Numbered from the stretch's first letter, positions 12,377 through 24,974 are shown. The stretch is 64,000 nt of DNA from Marchantia polymorpha subsp. ruderalis (GCA_037833965.1 AP031356.1:20296501-20360500); one strand, 5' to 3'. Numbers and translations: made by a program. The notes: generated from the letters alone by a model not told the origin.

Positions 12377-13092
12377 ATGATCATACCACTTGGGTGTAAG
12401 TGTTTGTAACAAAGCATGTTTCAATGTTTGAAAAATTAACTCTTGAATTGTTCTCATCTACAGTTTTTGAATTTTTCTTATGATCATACCACTTGAATGT
12501 AAGTGCTTGTAACAAAGCATGTTTCAATGTTTGAAAAATTAACTCTTGAATTGTTCTCATCTACATTTTTGAATTTTTCTTATGATCATACCACTTGAAT
12601 GTAAGTGCTTGTAACAAAGCATGTTTCAATGTTTGAAAAATTAACTCTTGAATTGTTCTCATCTACATTTTTGAATTTTTCTTATGATCATACCACTTGA
12701 ATGTAAGTGCTTGTAACAAAGCATGTTTCAATGTTTGAAAAATTAACTCTTGAATTGTTCTCATCTACATTTTTGAATTTTCCTTATGATCATACCACTT
12801 GAATGTAAGTGCTTGTAACAAAGCATGTTTCAATGTTTGAAAAATTAACTCTTGAATTGTTCTCATCTACATTTTTGAATTTTCCTTATGATCATACCAC
12901 TTGAATGTAAGTGCTTGTAACAAAGCATGTTTCAATGTTTGAAAAATTAACTCTTGAATTGTTCTCATCTACATTTTTGAATTTTCCTTATGATCATACC
13001 ACTTGAGTGTAAGTGCTTGTAACAAAGCATGTTTCAATGTTTGAAAAACTAATTCTTGAATTGTTCTCATCTACATTTTTGAATTTTCCTTA
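12377..13092. repeat. 102-bp tandem repeat, seven units
   Basis: The landmark ATGATCATACCACTTG recurs at 12377, 12480, 12582, 12684, 12786, 12888 and 12990, a period of 102 bp (103 for the first step). Units differ by only a few bases (for example TTTTTC versus TTTTCC before the landmark; GAATG versus GGGTG or GAGTG after it). The array lies inside the Gypsy fossil and the period is a multiple of three. It looks younger than its host element. Confidence 0.95.
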
Positions 13093-13168
13093 ACACGGAA
13101 GTCAAGACCTTAGCCAGACGAGCAAAACCTTTCACAAATTTACGATAAAAATCTAGTTTGCAATTTTC

Positions 13169-14189
13169 TCTGAGGTGCGGTTTAGTTGAAGGCCATTGAC
13201 TCACTATTCAGGTCTGAGTGGAATATCATATCGATAGCTGCTTCTGGAGCTTTTGATTCTACCAATTGAATTGTTGAGGCCTCAATTGTATAGCTTCAAA
13301 ACCTGTTCACATTATCAGAAGTGAATCATCCATCATGTCAACATTCTTCCTGAATTAGTTCGTATGAACTACAAGTAATGAGAACTTTTAACTTCTGGGA
13401 ATTGTAGAGAATAGCAAGACTCTGGCCACCTTGGTGCCAATGCGTTCCATGAGTCAAATTATGTGAGAGAACTGACCTCGCATAATTTCATCGAGAGCTC
13501 AAAAAAATTTCAGTGGAATCAAACGGATTACTTCTAAGATAGTCATCAAACACTTGGATCATACTCCAACTAGAGGAGTGTGCATACCAAATGAATATGA
13601 GCACTGAGCGAGTTTCTGTTCAGGAGCATCGAGATTCTCGATTACTAAGGCTCCTTTTCCAATTGTTCCTATCGGAATTTGTGCTCGTGACCAGACACCA
13701 ATTTGTAATGTAAATGCTGCTCGTAGAATCAAAAATTCTTTCATGAATTTAGGATTTGCTTGCAACTGTGGGTGACATTGACTTGGGATTTGACCAACTT
13801 CTAGGCCAGAACATATCCGACGATGTACTCAAAACCTGGCAGAAGTTCCATCAGAGTAGCTCTGTAGAATACGTCTGCCTATTATATATCAGAAATTTTT
13901 CATGTGTCATTTGAGTTTTAGATAATTCACCTTAACTTAGGACAAATATGTCTCTTGTTCTTCTCTAAATTCCGGTTTGCTTACTTTGATAGCTGCTCCC
14001 TGATGAGGTCCATGGATACATTCGACAACTCGCAGATGAGAGAGTACTTATCATCCTCAAAAAATAAAGTTTTGAAAAAATACAGAACAAAAGAGAATTT
14101 GGATCTTGAGAATGAGAGAATGTAAATCGTGCTGGCTTGTCTCGACCATATTTTAGGATCGGACTTGACATTGGGAAGTTAGATTCTCA
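13169..14189 (-). other. Possible downstream exons of the lipase pseudogene
   Basis: Moderate GC and exon-like pieces on the minus strand, including an open stretch at 13765-13559 that I cannot assign. Near 14030-13985 one frame reads IHGPHQGAAIK, which could be a decayed copy of the lipase nucleophile elbow (family form GHSQG), but this is a weak match. No complete exon can be supported. Confidence 0.3.
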
Positions 14190-14550
14190 ACAAACCGGAT
14201 CGTTGAAATTGAGGGATTCGTGTCCATGGATTCACTCAACGCCGCGAGATTTTCCAATCCACACGTCAAAGCCTAAATCTGTCAGGATGAATGCGAAGGA
14301 CTCGTTGGGCGCATTTAGAAGCCAATTCTCATCACCCTGAATAAAACGATTATGTTCAGCAGATCCGATTACTAGGCATTGTAGGAACCGCTTGAATAGA
14401 AAGCACAACTTTATTGGGCAAGTTGCTTACCACCATAATGCCATGCTGGAGAAAGACATGTGCTTCTTTGGAACCAATAGATCCAGCCAAGCCGTGCGGT
14501 ATGTGTTGGATTGTGAGCTTGAAGCCATCATTGATCTGGACCTTCAGTCA
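14190..14550 (-). pseudogene. Triacylglycerol / acid lipase (AB-hydrolase associated) pseudogene, N-terminal exons
   Basis: Two exon-like blocks on the minus strand match plant acid lipases (LIPA/LIP1 type), enzymes that hydrolyse triacylglycerol or sterol esters. The first (14550-14431) reads VQINDGFKLTIQHIPHG then VFLQHGIMV and ends at a GTAAGC donor. The second (14336 to about 14190) follows a TTCAG acceptor in the same phase and reads [19 protein letters not shown], then DLGFDVWIG. The family continues with N-x-RG-T-x-W-S-H-G-H; here a stop stands where Trp is expected just before IHGHES, and another stop lies in frame just upstream of the first block. The catalytic Ser exon is not convincingly present. 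The copy is therefore broken; its promoter could be the GC-rich block near 15600. Confidence 0.7.
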
Positions 14551-15639
14551 CATTGATTCATAATTCATCTCACAAAATGTCATCTAATTGCTTCTGTTAT
14601 CTGACTTTCCTCATTGCAAAATGCTCATTTCTAGGCAAGATGGACGATTATAATCAGTCAGGTCCTGAGCTATCTACATCCAGCAAAAACTCAAACTATC
14701 TCGAAACTGCAGCTGTAAATATGCTAAACAATTATATGCTCTAATATGTGACTATGTTACCAATTATGCAAGTCACACAGCCATCTGAGAGCTTATAGGC
14801 GCACTAGACGTCGGCCTAGGTGACAAAGAAAACATTCTGATAGTCACACAAAACTTTCAGTGAATCTACTTCGAGATTGGACGTGCCTATCATAGGTCTC
14901 ACATTGTAAGTTTCAGTGCACATCGAAGAGTTCCAAATCAAATTGTTCTGAACCTTTAGTGTTCAGATACAGGTATCTGACAGATACAGGTAGAAAAGGG
15001 TTCAAGATAGAACTATTTACTGTATATTCTTCACACGACTCGCTTAGTTGCACAAACTTTTACAAACGGCTGTACTATTTAATATGTTATCACCGTTTGA
15101 TTACAAATATTATAGTTTGAACACTAGGGATTCCATCTGAGCTATCCCTCTTGCGATTCTGTTTTAGTTTTTAGTTCCCACAACGTTCCAGGACACGACC
15201 GCAATCATTGTTACGGCGTAGATCATTGCAACGCAATAGATACAACGTTGCAGCCTCTACAATGACGGCCTCTCTTCTACATGATTGTTGGAATTTCATC
15301 CGGTTGAGGGCCTCTACATGGTTGCCGGAATGTAGGGTCCGCCGACCCTCCCCGCAAAGTGCGGATGGATGTCCATATGTTCTTATAGTCCATCGCTAGA
15401 TCCGTCCGCCGGAAAGCGGAGCGATCTAGTTCAGTCACTTTGATGCTCCACCGGAAAATTGAGTGCCAATGAAAAACTTGCCCGGTTAGCCTGCCCGCAC
15501 ATTCTTCCATCTTTGGTCCAAAGGAGGAGAGTCGCAGCGAAAAGAAGAACTTCTGTCACGAGTCACTGCAGGATGACACCTGCCTGGGTCTATGAAGGCC
15601 CTATATAGGGGCTATGTATAAGTTTGTGCAGCTAAACGA
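14551..15639. other. Intergenic with a GC-rich, promoter-like block
   Basis: 15200-15610 is clearly more GC-rich than its surroundings and holds GGCCCTATATAGGGGC at about 15597, a palindromic TATA-like site usable on either strand. A minus-strand reading at 15510-15277 (77 aa) begins about 90 bp away in the right direction, but I do not recognise the product. It could be the former 5' end of the lipase pseudogene or another gene relic. Confidence 0.3.
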
Positions 15640-18600
15640 TTCGAATACCCTACACTTACCCTGATCTACACTGATGTACCCGTATCTCCGTCTGAGTTAC
15701 GCTCATTGGGATAGAGTGACGCTAATTAACCCAAATGCATAATAACTAGCCTCTCCCAATTCCCATGCTGTTTGTACCCGTATCCCTGTCTGAGGGGATA
15801 GGGTTCACACGTACAATACCCTGCACACGATCATAACAATCATTAGAGGTATTTCAGTCATTATTAGCATCACAGCAGTTGAACACGTGGAAATAGTTGA
15901 CAAGTCCTACGAAATCTGAGCTTTTACCTGCAGCACTTTTTGTAGACACGTCAGCATCCACCAGTAGAGTTTCCTCATGCTGAAAAGACAAAAGTCAATT
16001 TTGGAATTTTTTTCGAATTGATTTGACAAAATATAGAATCGATTCGAAAAGTCTAAACCTGTCGCGAATCAATAATTGAAACTTCATGTGGATTTAACCT
16101 TCAGTACATATGTCTTTACCCTTGCATCCAGTGGCCAATACCGAACAAGCAGCGGCCTTAAGTTTTGCACAGTATGCTTTGGCGGACATGACTTTTATTT
16201 TTTGAACCTGATTCTCATCATCAGCAACTTCACTTCCTTAAAAAAAATTTCCCCTCACATCCAATTTTTTTATTAGCAATAATCATCAACGACTTTACCA
16301 ACAATTCAGTACTACATAAGTGATCGGTGGTTTATCAATGACGGTTGATAGTAAGAGAGACAGTGGAATCTATGTTCACAACCATATGTTTATTCAAGAT
16401 GATAATGAAGCATACTTTTCATTCATACAAATTGATCATATTTAGTCCACTAAATTATCTTTTGGTGGAGAATTGATTTCGCAACTGGATTCAGCTAGCT
16501 TTGAAACAGAACATGGTAATATTGTATTTCTAGAATCTCTCATGTTATGAATAGATTACTAATGGATGAACACTACACCTTTTACTCGCCAAGGGACTCA
16601 CTTCCAGATCTTAGTTCATTCACTACAGGTCGAATAACTAATAAGTAACATAACAACAGAACTAACACTTTGAGATTTCATTGAGCAACTTATACTTAAA
16701 ACTCACCTAGTCAAGAATAGAGCTATCACTGAACACTTTTGCAACAAGAGACAAGTGCTTGAGTGGTAGATGGTTCCACCATAACTTTTCTAGATCAGAA
16801 GGCATTTTGTTTTATACTTTCATTCTGCAAACCTTTGTTCCGAAGCATTTTATGGCTTGCAGTTACAATGGATCATTCTTTTCGTTCAAAAGCTCAACTC
16901 AGACATTTCTCACCATCAGATGATTTCACCAACTATGTTCTCTTCATGGACACTAGTTGAGGATTGATTCTCTTCTGAAGAATGTATTGTTTACTCACTT
17001 ATGAGTTGCTTTAGACCACGCTCCAGTATTTACAGGACCGATGTTACACGGAGCAGATCTCACAGAAACAGGGGAGCTTAAAGGAAGGCTGCTGCAATAA
17101 AATTTGTATTCGTGCGTTGAGAACTTCAAGGACATGTTGCGGTACTCTTTGAGATTTTGACGGGGCAAAAATCGAATGCGTAAGTAATATACGTATTAAA
17201 GTCTGCACCGAAGAGCACAAGAAGTGCAAATGTCCCTAAACTTTTGGAGCTCCATGGATGGATCGAATGGTTCTCAGTGACAATCCAATGCGTGTTAGAA
17301 CAACAGGATCACATAAAAAAGAACACCACTTTGCCAGCTATGCACAGTTTGATGTTCGCGTGCAAATTCCATCTTACCTTCAACTTGTCGAGTTCAGGCT
17401 CTTCCTGAACACTAGCCCGTACTCTGGGAGACCGAGCTTTCTTAGACTTTTGGCTAGATCAACCCCGACCGGATGATGGCCGGAGCCCTTCATACGTACA
17501 CCGTTGGAGACTCGCCGTTAAGCACATCGTCGGGCCGGTCTATTTGCTAAATCAGTCCGTAAAGTTGAATGCGCTGAGCTAGAGGAGGAGGAGATACCTC
17601 TTGGCTTTCCCGCCTCTTCTCTCTCTTCAAACCCTCTGTCCCCTTTGCCATGTGCTTGTCTTCTCTCAACTCGAGTTCGCATATCAAAGTGGGCGGACCC
17701 TATTTCGGAGTGAAGGTGTCAGACCTTGCAGCATGCTTTTGACTAGGACTCATAATCGAGGTAGCTATGTTATCGTTGCTTGGTCTTAGAATCCACAGTA
17801 TTCTAAAGCTATTGTAATTACTACAAACTCATTTTGATAATCAAGACTGCGAATTTTCCGGTATCGCGGACTTTTCTTGAAGACTGTCATCTAGTTGAGC
17901 AAGACTCGATACGAGTATGGTGTGGCACAGTTGCATGGCTGTAACACCTTGGTTGTATCTTCTATGTTATCTTGCTTGCTTCTGATCGAAATGTATTTGG
18001 GAAGGAGAACTACTGTAATGTGGCTACAAAACCTATGCACACTGCTTGTGTTCTCTATATGAACAGGAATAAGAGTCATCTCTTTGCATGTGTGGAAGTG
18101 ATGGATTGTGAAGATGGACTTTGAAGAATGCAAGATAATGCTCCAGCTCCAGCCTACTGCTGCATCGTAAGGTTCCTCCTCCACTCTCGAGGCCATTCTA
18201 GCGATAAAAAATGGCTCTCATTGTCAATACATGCAACTTGAGCGTGACAGGAAAAACATTCTTGATTTCAAATTGACTTTTGATTCTCCGTTTACGGTCA
18301 AACTTTTGAAGTTCAACGGTACTCAAACCCTGACCGAACATGGTTTCAATTGGGTTGTGATCAATATGAAGTGTAACGAGGAGATGAAGTGAGCTCACTC
18401 ACTCACTTGGTTGTTCATGGTTCAAGATTATTACCGATGTCGAGTTCCTTTCTCCTTCGATCGATTGGTACTCAGAGATGAAGGAGCGGAAGAACGAATC
18501 GTGCTCTTTTCGTCTTGATTTTGCTACCATGAAACACATGAATCAGGAATCATCAGGACTTCTTTCAGCTTAAAGACATGTCCGAGTTAAATCTTGTGAC

Positions 18601-19106
18601 GGAGGTCTTGTCCAAACTACATGGGCGAAGCTTTATAGCGAGACCCGAAAGGTATCCAAAAACGGTAGATGACACATAAATCCTCGCGGTCGAGGGTGAG
18701 CTCGAGGTCCACGCTCGGAGGGTCTAGCGCATCGTGGAGTAATTTCAGTGCCGGATCTGAAGTCAGGAACAGAGTCTTCGATCTATGAGTTGTGACGAGC
18801 GACTGCATTTGAGAGTGAGAAACATTCTAATCGAGCTCCATGTCCACTGCGTGCAGCCGGATCATCGTGTGGCGAATGGTACTCCCCTTTTGCCTTTCCC
18901 CTTCGCCACCAGCAACGGAGACTTGTGCACGCATTGCGCTAAACCATCAGACGAAACGTCATCCGGAGTGGGCAAATTGCGAGTCAACAATGGGCTGATT
19001 GGTACGCTGGTCAGTCTCGAAGAAATTCTGAATGCCCAGAAAACCTCCCCACATAAAATTAAGGTCATCACGGACAAGAATGTGAGCTAATGTGGTCGAA
19101 TGCTAA
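15640..19106. other. Gene-poor stretch with coding-like scraps
   Basis: No family recognised. The segments with the most coding-like composition are 17580-17790, 18617-18808 (minus, with DPPSVDLELTLDREDL) and 18785-19090 (plus, 101 aa, with TSPHKIKVITDKNVS). None has a recognisable domain. These may be decayed exons of host genes. Confidence 0.3.
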
Positions 19107-19252
19107 TTTTTTTTTTTCAAAAATCAATACATTAACGTGAAAATCAAAAAGGTCATGAACTTATTATTATTATTATTATTATTATTCATGAATTATGTTT
19201 TCTAATTATTAAATTATATTAAATTATTTGATTAAAAAATTGAAACTTTTTT
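19107..19252 (+). repeat. Direct repeat, copy 1 (about 145 bp)
   Basis: Nearly identical to 20667-20810, sharing CAATACATTAACGTGAAAAT, GGTCATGAAC, a (TTA)n run (longer here, 19161-19186) and ATTTGATTAAAAAATTG. About 1.4 kb separates the copies. Could be the ends of a small LTR-like element or a local duplication. Confidence 0.75.
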
Positions 19253-19570
19253 AATTAAAATTGTAATAAATGTTAATGATAAATTTATGATAAATGTTAA
19301 TGTGAGCTAATTACATTCTTGACTGTAATTAGCTTTCGTTGGTTGAACTATGGCTTGTTAATTATGTTTGCTACCACTATGTAGGAGAGCTTGCAGAAGA
19401 GATCTTTGAAACAACTTGTTATAAGAAAAATTACAATATGCAATTAATACCATTAAGTAGAAAGATTTTCATTGAAATAAATCAGAAATTTTTTATGTTG
19501 ATCTACTCTGATTTTTTGTCACCTTCTATTATTGAACAAAAAGTATAATAAATAAACTTTTCTTCCCAAG

Positions 19571-19608
19571 GCTTGTCATTTTCTATTGTTGAATAGAAAA
19601 TGACAAGC
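19571..19608. repeat. Perfect hairpin, 15-bp arms
   Basis: GCTTGTCATTTTCTA at 19571-19585 pairs perfectly with 19594-19608 around an 8-nt loop, inside AT-rich DNA between the two 145-bp direct repeats. Confidence 0.85.
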
Positions 19609-20666
19609 TCTGTTGAATGATTTGGGACAAAAATTTTGTATTCATGACAAATTTTAAAGGACTAGTATTTCTTTCATAGTGCAAAGAATATTTCATTTAT
19701 TTTTTTATTTTAACAATATATACAGTGTATATTTTTCCAAAAAATATAAGCAACAAATCTTTGCTCATCAATTAATTTTTATAGTTAATCTCCTTATTAA
19801 TTGTCATTCAAACATCATGTTTCTATGATACACTCAATGTATTCCAATGTCACAAATTCTTGTTATACGTAATAACAAGACTTTTGAATATCCTTGAATT
19901 TAAAAACTCAGCCTATTTTCCAACCATCTTGATGTATACTTTTTTTAAAATTATCTTTATTTTGCTAAAATTAGTTGTAACTTGTTCACTCCAATATAAT
20001 ATCATTCATGCATTAAATTTTGCAAAAATGTCAGAAAAATTTAGAATAATCCTAGCAAATTTTATAACCATAGCATCGTATATGAGAATAATTTCATATG
20101 GCTGAATTTTTAAATGCTTATATCAGTTCTGAGAAAAAATAGTCAAATTTTATGGCTAACGTTATGTGTTAGTTCACATGTATTGATTAAAAAATTCCTT
20201 TAAGGATGACTTTTGCACTTGTTATACAGATGCAAATTTGTATATCTTTGTTTAACCATGCATTGAGAATTTTTTCATTATCTTTATTATTTTGTCTGTA
20301 GCAATGATATTTTGATTAACATTTATTAACATTAACACAATCACATTAACATTTATCATAAATTACATATTTTATTTTTTAGTTTATCAATGCTTTTTTA
20401 ATCATTAATAGATTCAATATGTATAAGCTTGTACTTTGAATGACAAAACCAATATGTGACCAATAAAAATCAAAAAGTATAGATCAATGACAATTTTATA
20501 TAACCTATTATTTTAAAAATTTTGCACATAAAAAAAACTGTCATGGCATTTGTTGATGAAGAATGGATGAAAAGTTATATCCAAATTTAAAAAATATCTA
20601 CATAATTTCAAAATTTAAAATTACTTCATTATTTAAAGCTTTTCATCCTTTGTGATTCATCCACAA

Positions 20667-20810
20667 ATTTTTTTTTTACAAAAATCAATACATTAACGTG
20701 AAAATCAAAAAGGTCATGAACTTATTATTATTGTTATTATTCATGAATTATTTTTTCTAATTATTAAATTATATTAAATTATTTGATTAAAAAATTGAAA
20801 CTTTTTTACA
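20667..20810 (+). repeat. Direct repeat, copy 2 (about 145 bp)
   Basis: Partner of 19107-19252 in the same orientation. The (TTA)n run is shorter and interrupted by one G. Flanking sequence differs on both sides. Confidence 0.75.
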
Positions 20811-22409
20811 TATTTGAAAAATATCCATATTATTTATTTGAAACCTTGTGTTTCTTAAAATCAGTAATAGCTTGTTTCATTGATAGTTTTTTTAAATTTT
20901 ATCAAGATAATTATATTAATAACTGAAATATAAATACTTTATCATAAAATGAAATTTTTTATTACATATAAATATCTAGACAACATCCATCTTGTCTAAA
21001 CAAGATCACTAGAACAAAAAAAAATCAAAATTTAGCGTATTCTACGATTAAAATATACAATATTTTGTAGCTTTAAATCTTGTTATAAATATCTAGATCA
21101 TCAATGTGAATTTATCAATTTTCTACACATCATTGAAAAAAGATGTAACTAATTTTAAAAAACTAGTTGTCACAATATTTATTGAATTTTTTATTTTTTC
21201 TATCAATGAATAATTGCATCTTAGTTTACATGTTTGTATTTTTCCAATTCTTTAAAAAAAAAATCAAGACTCAAACTATAAAGATCATATAAATAATTCA
21301 AGATTTGAGTTATTCCTCAATCATGAAGAAAATGTTTTTCTATTTCGTTAAAGGGAATTATTTGACAAATCATTCAAAATTACAAATCAGGGATGAATTT
21401 TGGACTATTTTATCCTATTTTTACACATTGGCAGTAATAAGATCTGTTATATTGATTTATATGTTTTTAATTTTTCAATCTGAAATTAATTTTGCATTAA
21501 GTTATAGTCAACTGTGTCTTATTGCAATTTATTTACTATTTTGTAATTTTCAATGTTCATTTTTTTAATTCAAAAAATATTAATAATCTTACATTTTTTT
21601 GATACTCTAGAGGTTTAAAACAAAACAAATATTTTTCTTTCATATAAATTTGATGAAAAAAGTTATCATTTGTTGATATAGATACAAGTTAAATCTGAAT
21701 TAAATAAGAATAAATAATATTATTTCCAAAAAATAATAGACAATTAGAAATGTTCATATTTAATTTTAAAAATTCATAATCTTATTAACAACAATAAAAA
21801 AATTGTAAACCAAATAAGCTTATGTGTTGATAGCTTAAATCATAAACTAGTTAAATAAACCATTTTGTTTCAACAAACATTTGAAATTGATTAAAGTTTG
21901 TAGATTGATATACATGAGATCTTTTTCATCGTGATTTTCATTTGATAATTCTTGATTTCAAAAGTTTGGATTCAGTTATGTAAAAATGTATCAGTGATGT
22001 GTGGTGCCTAGTTTTTTTGTTTTTCTTTAAAAATCAACAAAACTAAAAGATATTTGTCTAGAAAGTAGTTGTTCGTGTTAGAATGAGCAGCTCTTGAGGA
22101 GAAATGATAGAATTAGTTAGAATTCGTCTACGTCCAAAGATCTTTAGATCTTCGTGTCTTCGGCGCAGGCTTTTCTGGACGTGCGAAGAGCTATGTCTTC
22201 GGTGAAGACATCGGAATCAATTTCAAATCACGCAACGTTTGCACGCGTCGGGAGTTCTACTAGGCGCGGGAGGAGGCAATGTTAGGGCTTTGAAGGTAAA
22301 GGCAGTATGAGGAGTCTTCGCGCCGACATTGCGATATCGAGCAAGAACGAGAGAGAGAGAGGAAACGAAATCGACCCAGCTCACGGGTAGCGCAACGCGA
22401 ATTGAAGAC

Positions 22410-24974
22410 ATGGCGCCCAAGAAGAGTGAGAAGGTGAATAAATTGGTTCCCTTGAAGGTGCCTTACGAAAATGCAACCCTTCAGACGCGAGCTGAGTGAA
22501 TTGCGGCTTGAATTCCTTTTGTGGAATTGGAATTGCGTCTCGGCGAGGAGGTAATGAACAAGAGCACGACCGAAGGCGAAGAGCTCCGCGGTAATCCCAT
22601 GCTGTGGACCATTGAGCATTGGACGAAGGTAATAGGTCCGTGTGCGGGCAGAGACGGAGATCTTCTATTTGAGAAGAATAGCGTATGACTTACACGCGTC
22701 GAGGAATTCTCTTACGGGCCTCTCTTCGAGTCTAGGAGACAGGGGACTAACGGATGAAAGACTGTCGATTATAAAGATCCGAAGAGAAGGGCGATCACGT
22801 TGGGAATTATGCACATCTTGCAGCCGGCGCGCACGACTTATGTGACGGCCTGGCAAGTAGGGTTCTTTGAACGCATCCTAAAGGGACAGCGAGTACATTG
22901 GGCAAGGATCTTTTACGATCTTGTCTGGATGAATGCGGGCTCCTGGTGGACGGGACCTTTGACCAATCACATCACTCCCTTTCTGGTGAATTTCTATCGA
23001 GGAATGGAGTTGCTTACGAGGGAGGAGGAGAAGCGATTTCCGAGGGAAAGGGAAATCATGACAGCCGAGTCTAATGAAGAGACCAAAGACGAGAACCGAC
23101 CCCCCTCAATCCCAACACATACGACCGCCAGAGGACCAATTCAGGTGGACGTGGTGCAGAGACGGGAGAAGCCAAAGAGACGATTGGCGAAGAGAAGGAA
23201 GGTAGTGAGTGATGACGAGGAAGAATTGACCCACGAAGTAAGAAGAGTGGACATGGATTTAGATGGAGCTAGGCAGTCGAGATCACACGCAAGATCAAAG
23301 AAGAGGGCGAATCAGAGAATGGTGACAGTTGAGGTGTCGGACAGCAACGTAGAAAAGACATGGCACCAATTGTGAACACTTCCGAAGTCGCAGCTGGCGA
23401 GGTGACGCGGTCTGTGGAAATAGGATGAACTTCGGGGGTGTCAATCGAAGTTCCAGTAGACATACCGGCAGAATCTTTAAAGGAGAGAACGGAGTTGATA
23501 AGTCCGATTTCTCTGTCTTCGGAGCAGACACGGTCTGCGCGGGGTGAAGAAACATTACAACTGAAGATGAATGAAGACCTAGAGAAGGAGTCCACTTTGA
23601 GCGAGGAGATTGTGGAGCAGGTTGTTGCACGGATTGGAGGGACAGTGGTGGAGGCTGATGGCATTACACTGCCGACATCTCCGGGGGAATGGGTAAGATC
23701 CGAAGAAGAGAAGAAGGCTTCAAGCGAAGATGCAAAGGTGTTGGAAGTTACATTTGCTGATTTCTTGCAGGATAGTGTAGTTCCATTATTGAAATACTTG
23801 GATGGGAAGAGAGAGAGATATGTTGTATCAAAGGAGCCAGGATTCTACGTAGTTGATTAGGAACAGGACGAAGCTCAAGAGAGCAGTTGCAGTAAAGAGG
23901 GAGTGGGATTCCGCGACTGCATTGGCACAGGAGCGAGTTGCAACCTTGTCAACCGAGTGCGCGGCAGTGAAGGCCACTTTGCAGGAGCGAGAAGCCCAGC
24001 TTCGAGAGAAGGAAACTTAGTGTGAATTGCTGCAGCTGAATCAAGCAAAGTAATCCGAGCGATGTACAGAGTTAGAAGAAACCTGTGGTGGACTTTGTAA
24101 GTCTAATGAGAATGCACATAAAGTAATAGTGGATTTGATTGCGAGATTGGAGAAATCGAAAGAAGCTTACGATGAAGCAGTCAAACGATCGAAGCGGTTG
24201 ATCACCACAACGGAGAAGCGAGAGAAGAATTACATCAAGGAACTTGCTAAGTTGGAGGCCCGAAGAGCCGAAGAAGTTTGTATCGCCGAAGAATTTCGGG
24301 GCAAAATCGCAGAAACGAAGACGGCGGAAGAAGATCTTCGTAGCAAAATTTTGATGATTGAGACGAAGTATGAGATGGAATTCCGACGTGCGGAGGAGCT
24401 ATCAGCAAGTATGTCGGCGGGAAATCAGAAGCATGAAGAGGAGTTAGCGGATTGGGCCAAGAAATTGGCAGATTGCGAATCGGCCAAGTCTTCGGAGGTC
24501 AAATGTAGATTAAAAGTTGAATCTGACTGCCGACGGTTACGGGAGCAGTTAGGTAAAGCGGACATGAGATCGCATGAGTCGCATAGGAGAATGGAGAAGG
24601 CAGAGGAGGCCTACCGTCAACTGCGGGACGAGTCAACCGACGAGTTGAAATTGCGGTTAGAGAAGTGCCTGAACAGGTTCGCAATGTGGGGATTGCAAAC
24701 GGTGAAGTGGCTGAAGTTAGATTCACTCGAGCGACGGCTGATGACCGCGAAGACCAGCGAATCCGCAGGACACAAACATATTGTAGAGTTAGTTAATACA
24801 TTTTCAGAGGGATTGAATGAGGCGCGCCAGAATGTAGAAGTAGAGATTGTAAACGTGTTGCGTAGACTAGGAGTAGAAAGTAGTTCAGACGACGCCGTAA
24901 CCGTTACATTGGACGGCACAGCCTCTAAGACCGATTCGCCTCAAGCGGATGAGGTTCCAGAGTTGCCATTGTGA
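22410..24974 (+). pseudogene. Member of a lineage-expanded family: globular N-terminal part, basic linker, long coiled coil; broken
   Basis: A 2.6-kb coding-like block begins at ATGGCGCCCAAGAAG (22410) and ends at the stop at 24974. The N-terminal third (with VPYENATLQT, then GIMHILQPARTTYVTAWQ and WARIFYDLVWMNAGSWW near 22800-22990) looks globular. 23050-23375 is acidic and basic in turn, with a nuclear-signal-like KPKRRLAKRRK. 24129-24974 is a 281-residue open segment dominated by Glu, Lys, Arg and Ala heptads (ELAKLEARRAEE, EEELADWAKKLADCES), a clear coiled coil. I recall many close relatives among M. polymorpha predicted proteins, without a known function; whether the family is host-derived or part of a mobile element is unclear. 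This copy has a few breaks. A second relic lies at 53700-54580. Confidence 0.65.

Larger units (their letters stand above)
10391..13168 (-). mobile_element. Ty3/Gypsy LTR retrotransposon fossil, 5'-truncated
   Basis: Minus-strand remnant of a Gypsy element. Reading right to left: the end of reverse transcriptase (13168-13080), RNase H (about 12375-12040), integrase with its zinc-binding and core parts (about 11800-11200), a polypurine-like stretch next to 10807, and a 3' LTR at 10806-10391. The 5' LTR, gag, protease and most of reverse transcriptase are missing, because similarity ends abruptly near 13168. The element is broken, with many interruptions (more than ten), and looks old. A 102-bp tandem array (12377-13092) has grown at the reverse transcriptase-RNase H junction. 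Its LTR is the same family as the solo LTR at 43353-43760. Confidence 0.8.
19253..22080. other. Very AT-rich filler
   Basis: Long A and T runs with no recognised genes. It contains the second 145-bp direct repeat and the hairpin listed separately. Open stretches at 19860-20105 and 21305-21568 are rich in Phe, Ile, Lys and Asn and look like chance readings of AT-rich DNA. Confidence 0.5.

Noticed and set aside
12377-13092. Regular repeats considered as a CRISPR-like array
   Set aside because: The units are contiguous 102-bp copies with no unique spacers, inside a plant retroelement.
17440-17462. TTAGACTTTTGGCTAGATCAA resembles the start of U2 snRNA
   Set aside because: The match is only about 20 bases with several differences, and what follows (CCCCGACCGG) bears no relation to U2.
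21305-21568. Hydrophobic 87-residue reading that looks like a membrane protein
   Set aside because: Phe, Ile, Leu and Tyr are what AT-rich DNA encodes by chance; no start context or family match.
22665-24919. Minus-strand readings opposite the coiled-coil relic
   Set aside because: Mirror readings of the Glu- and Lys-rich sense strand (Ser- and Phe-rich), without any domain.
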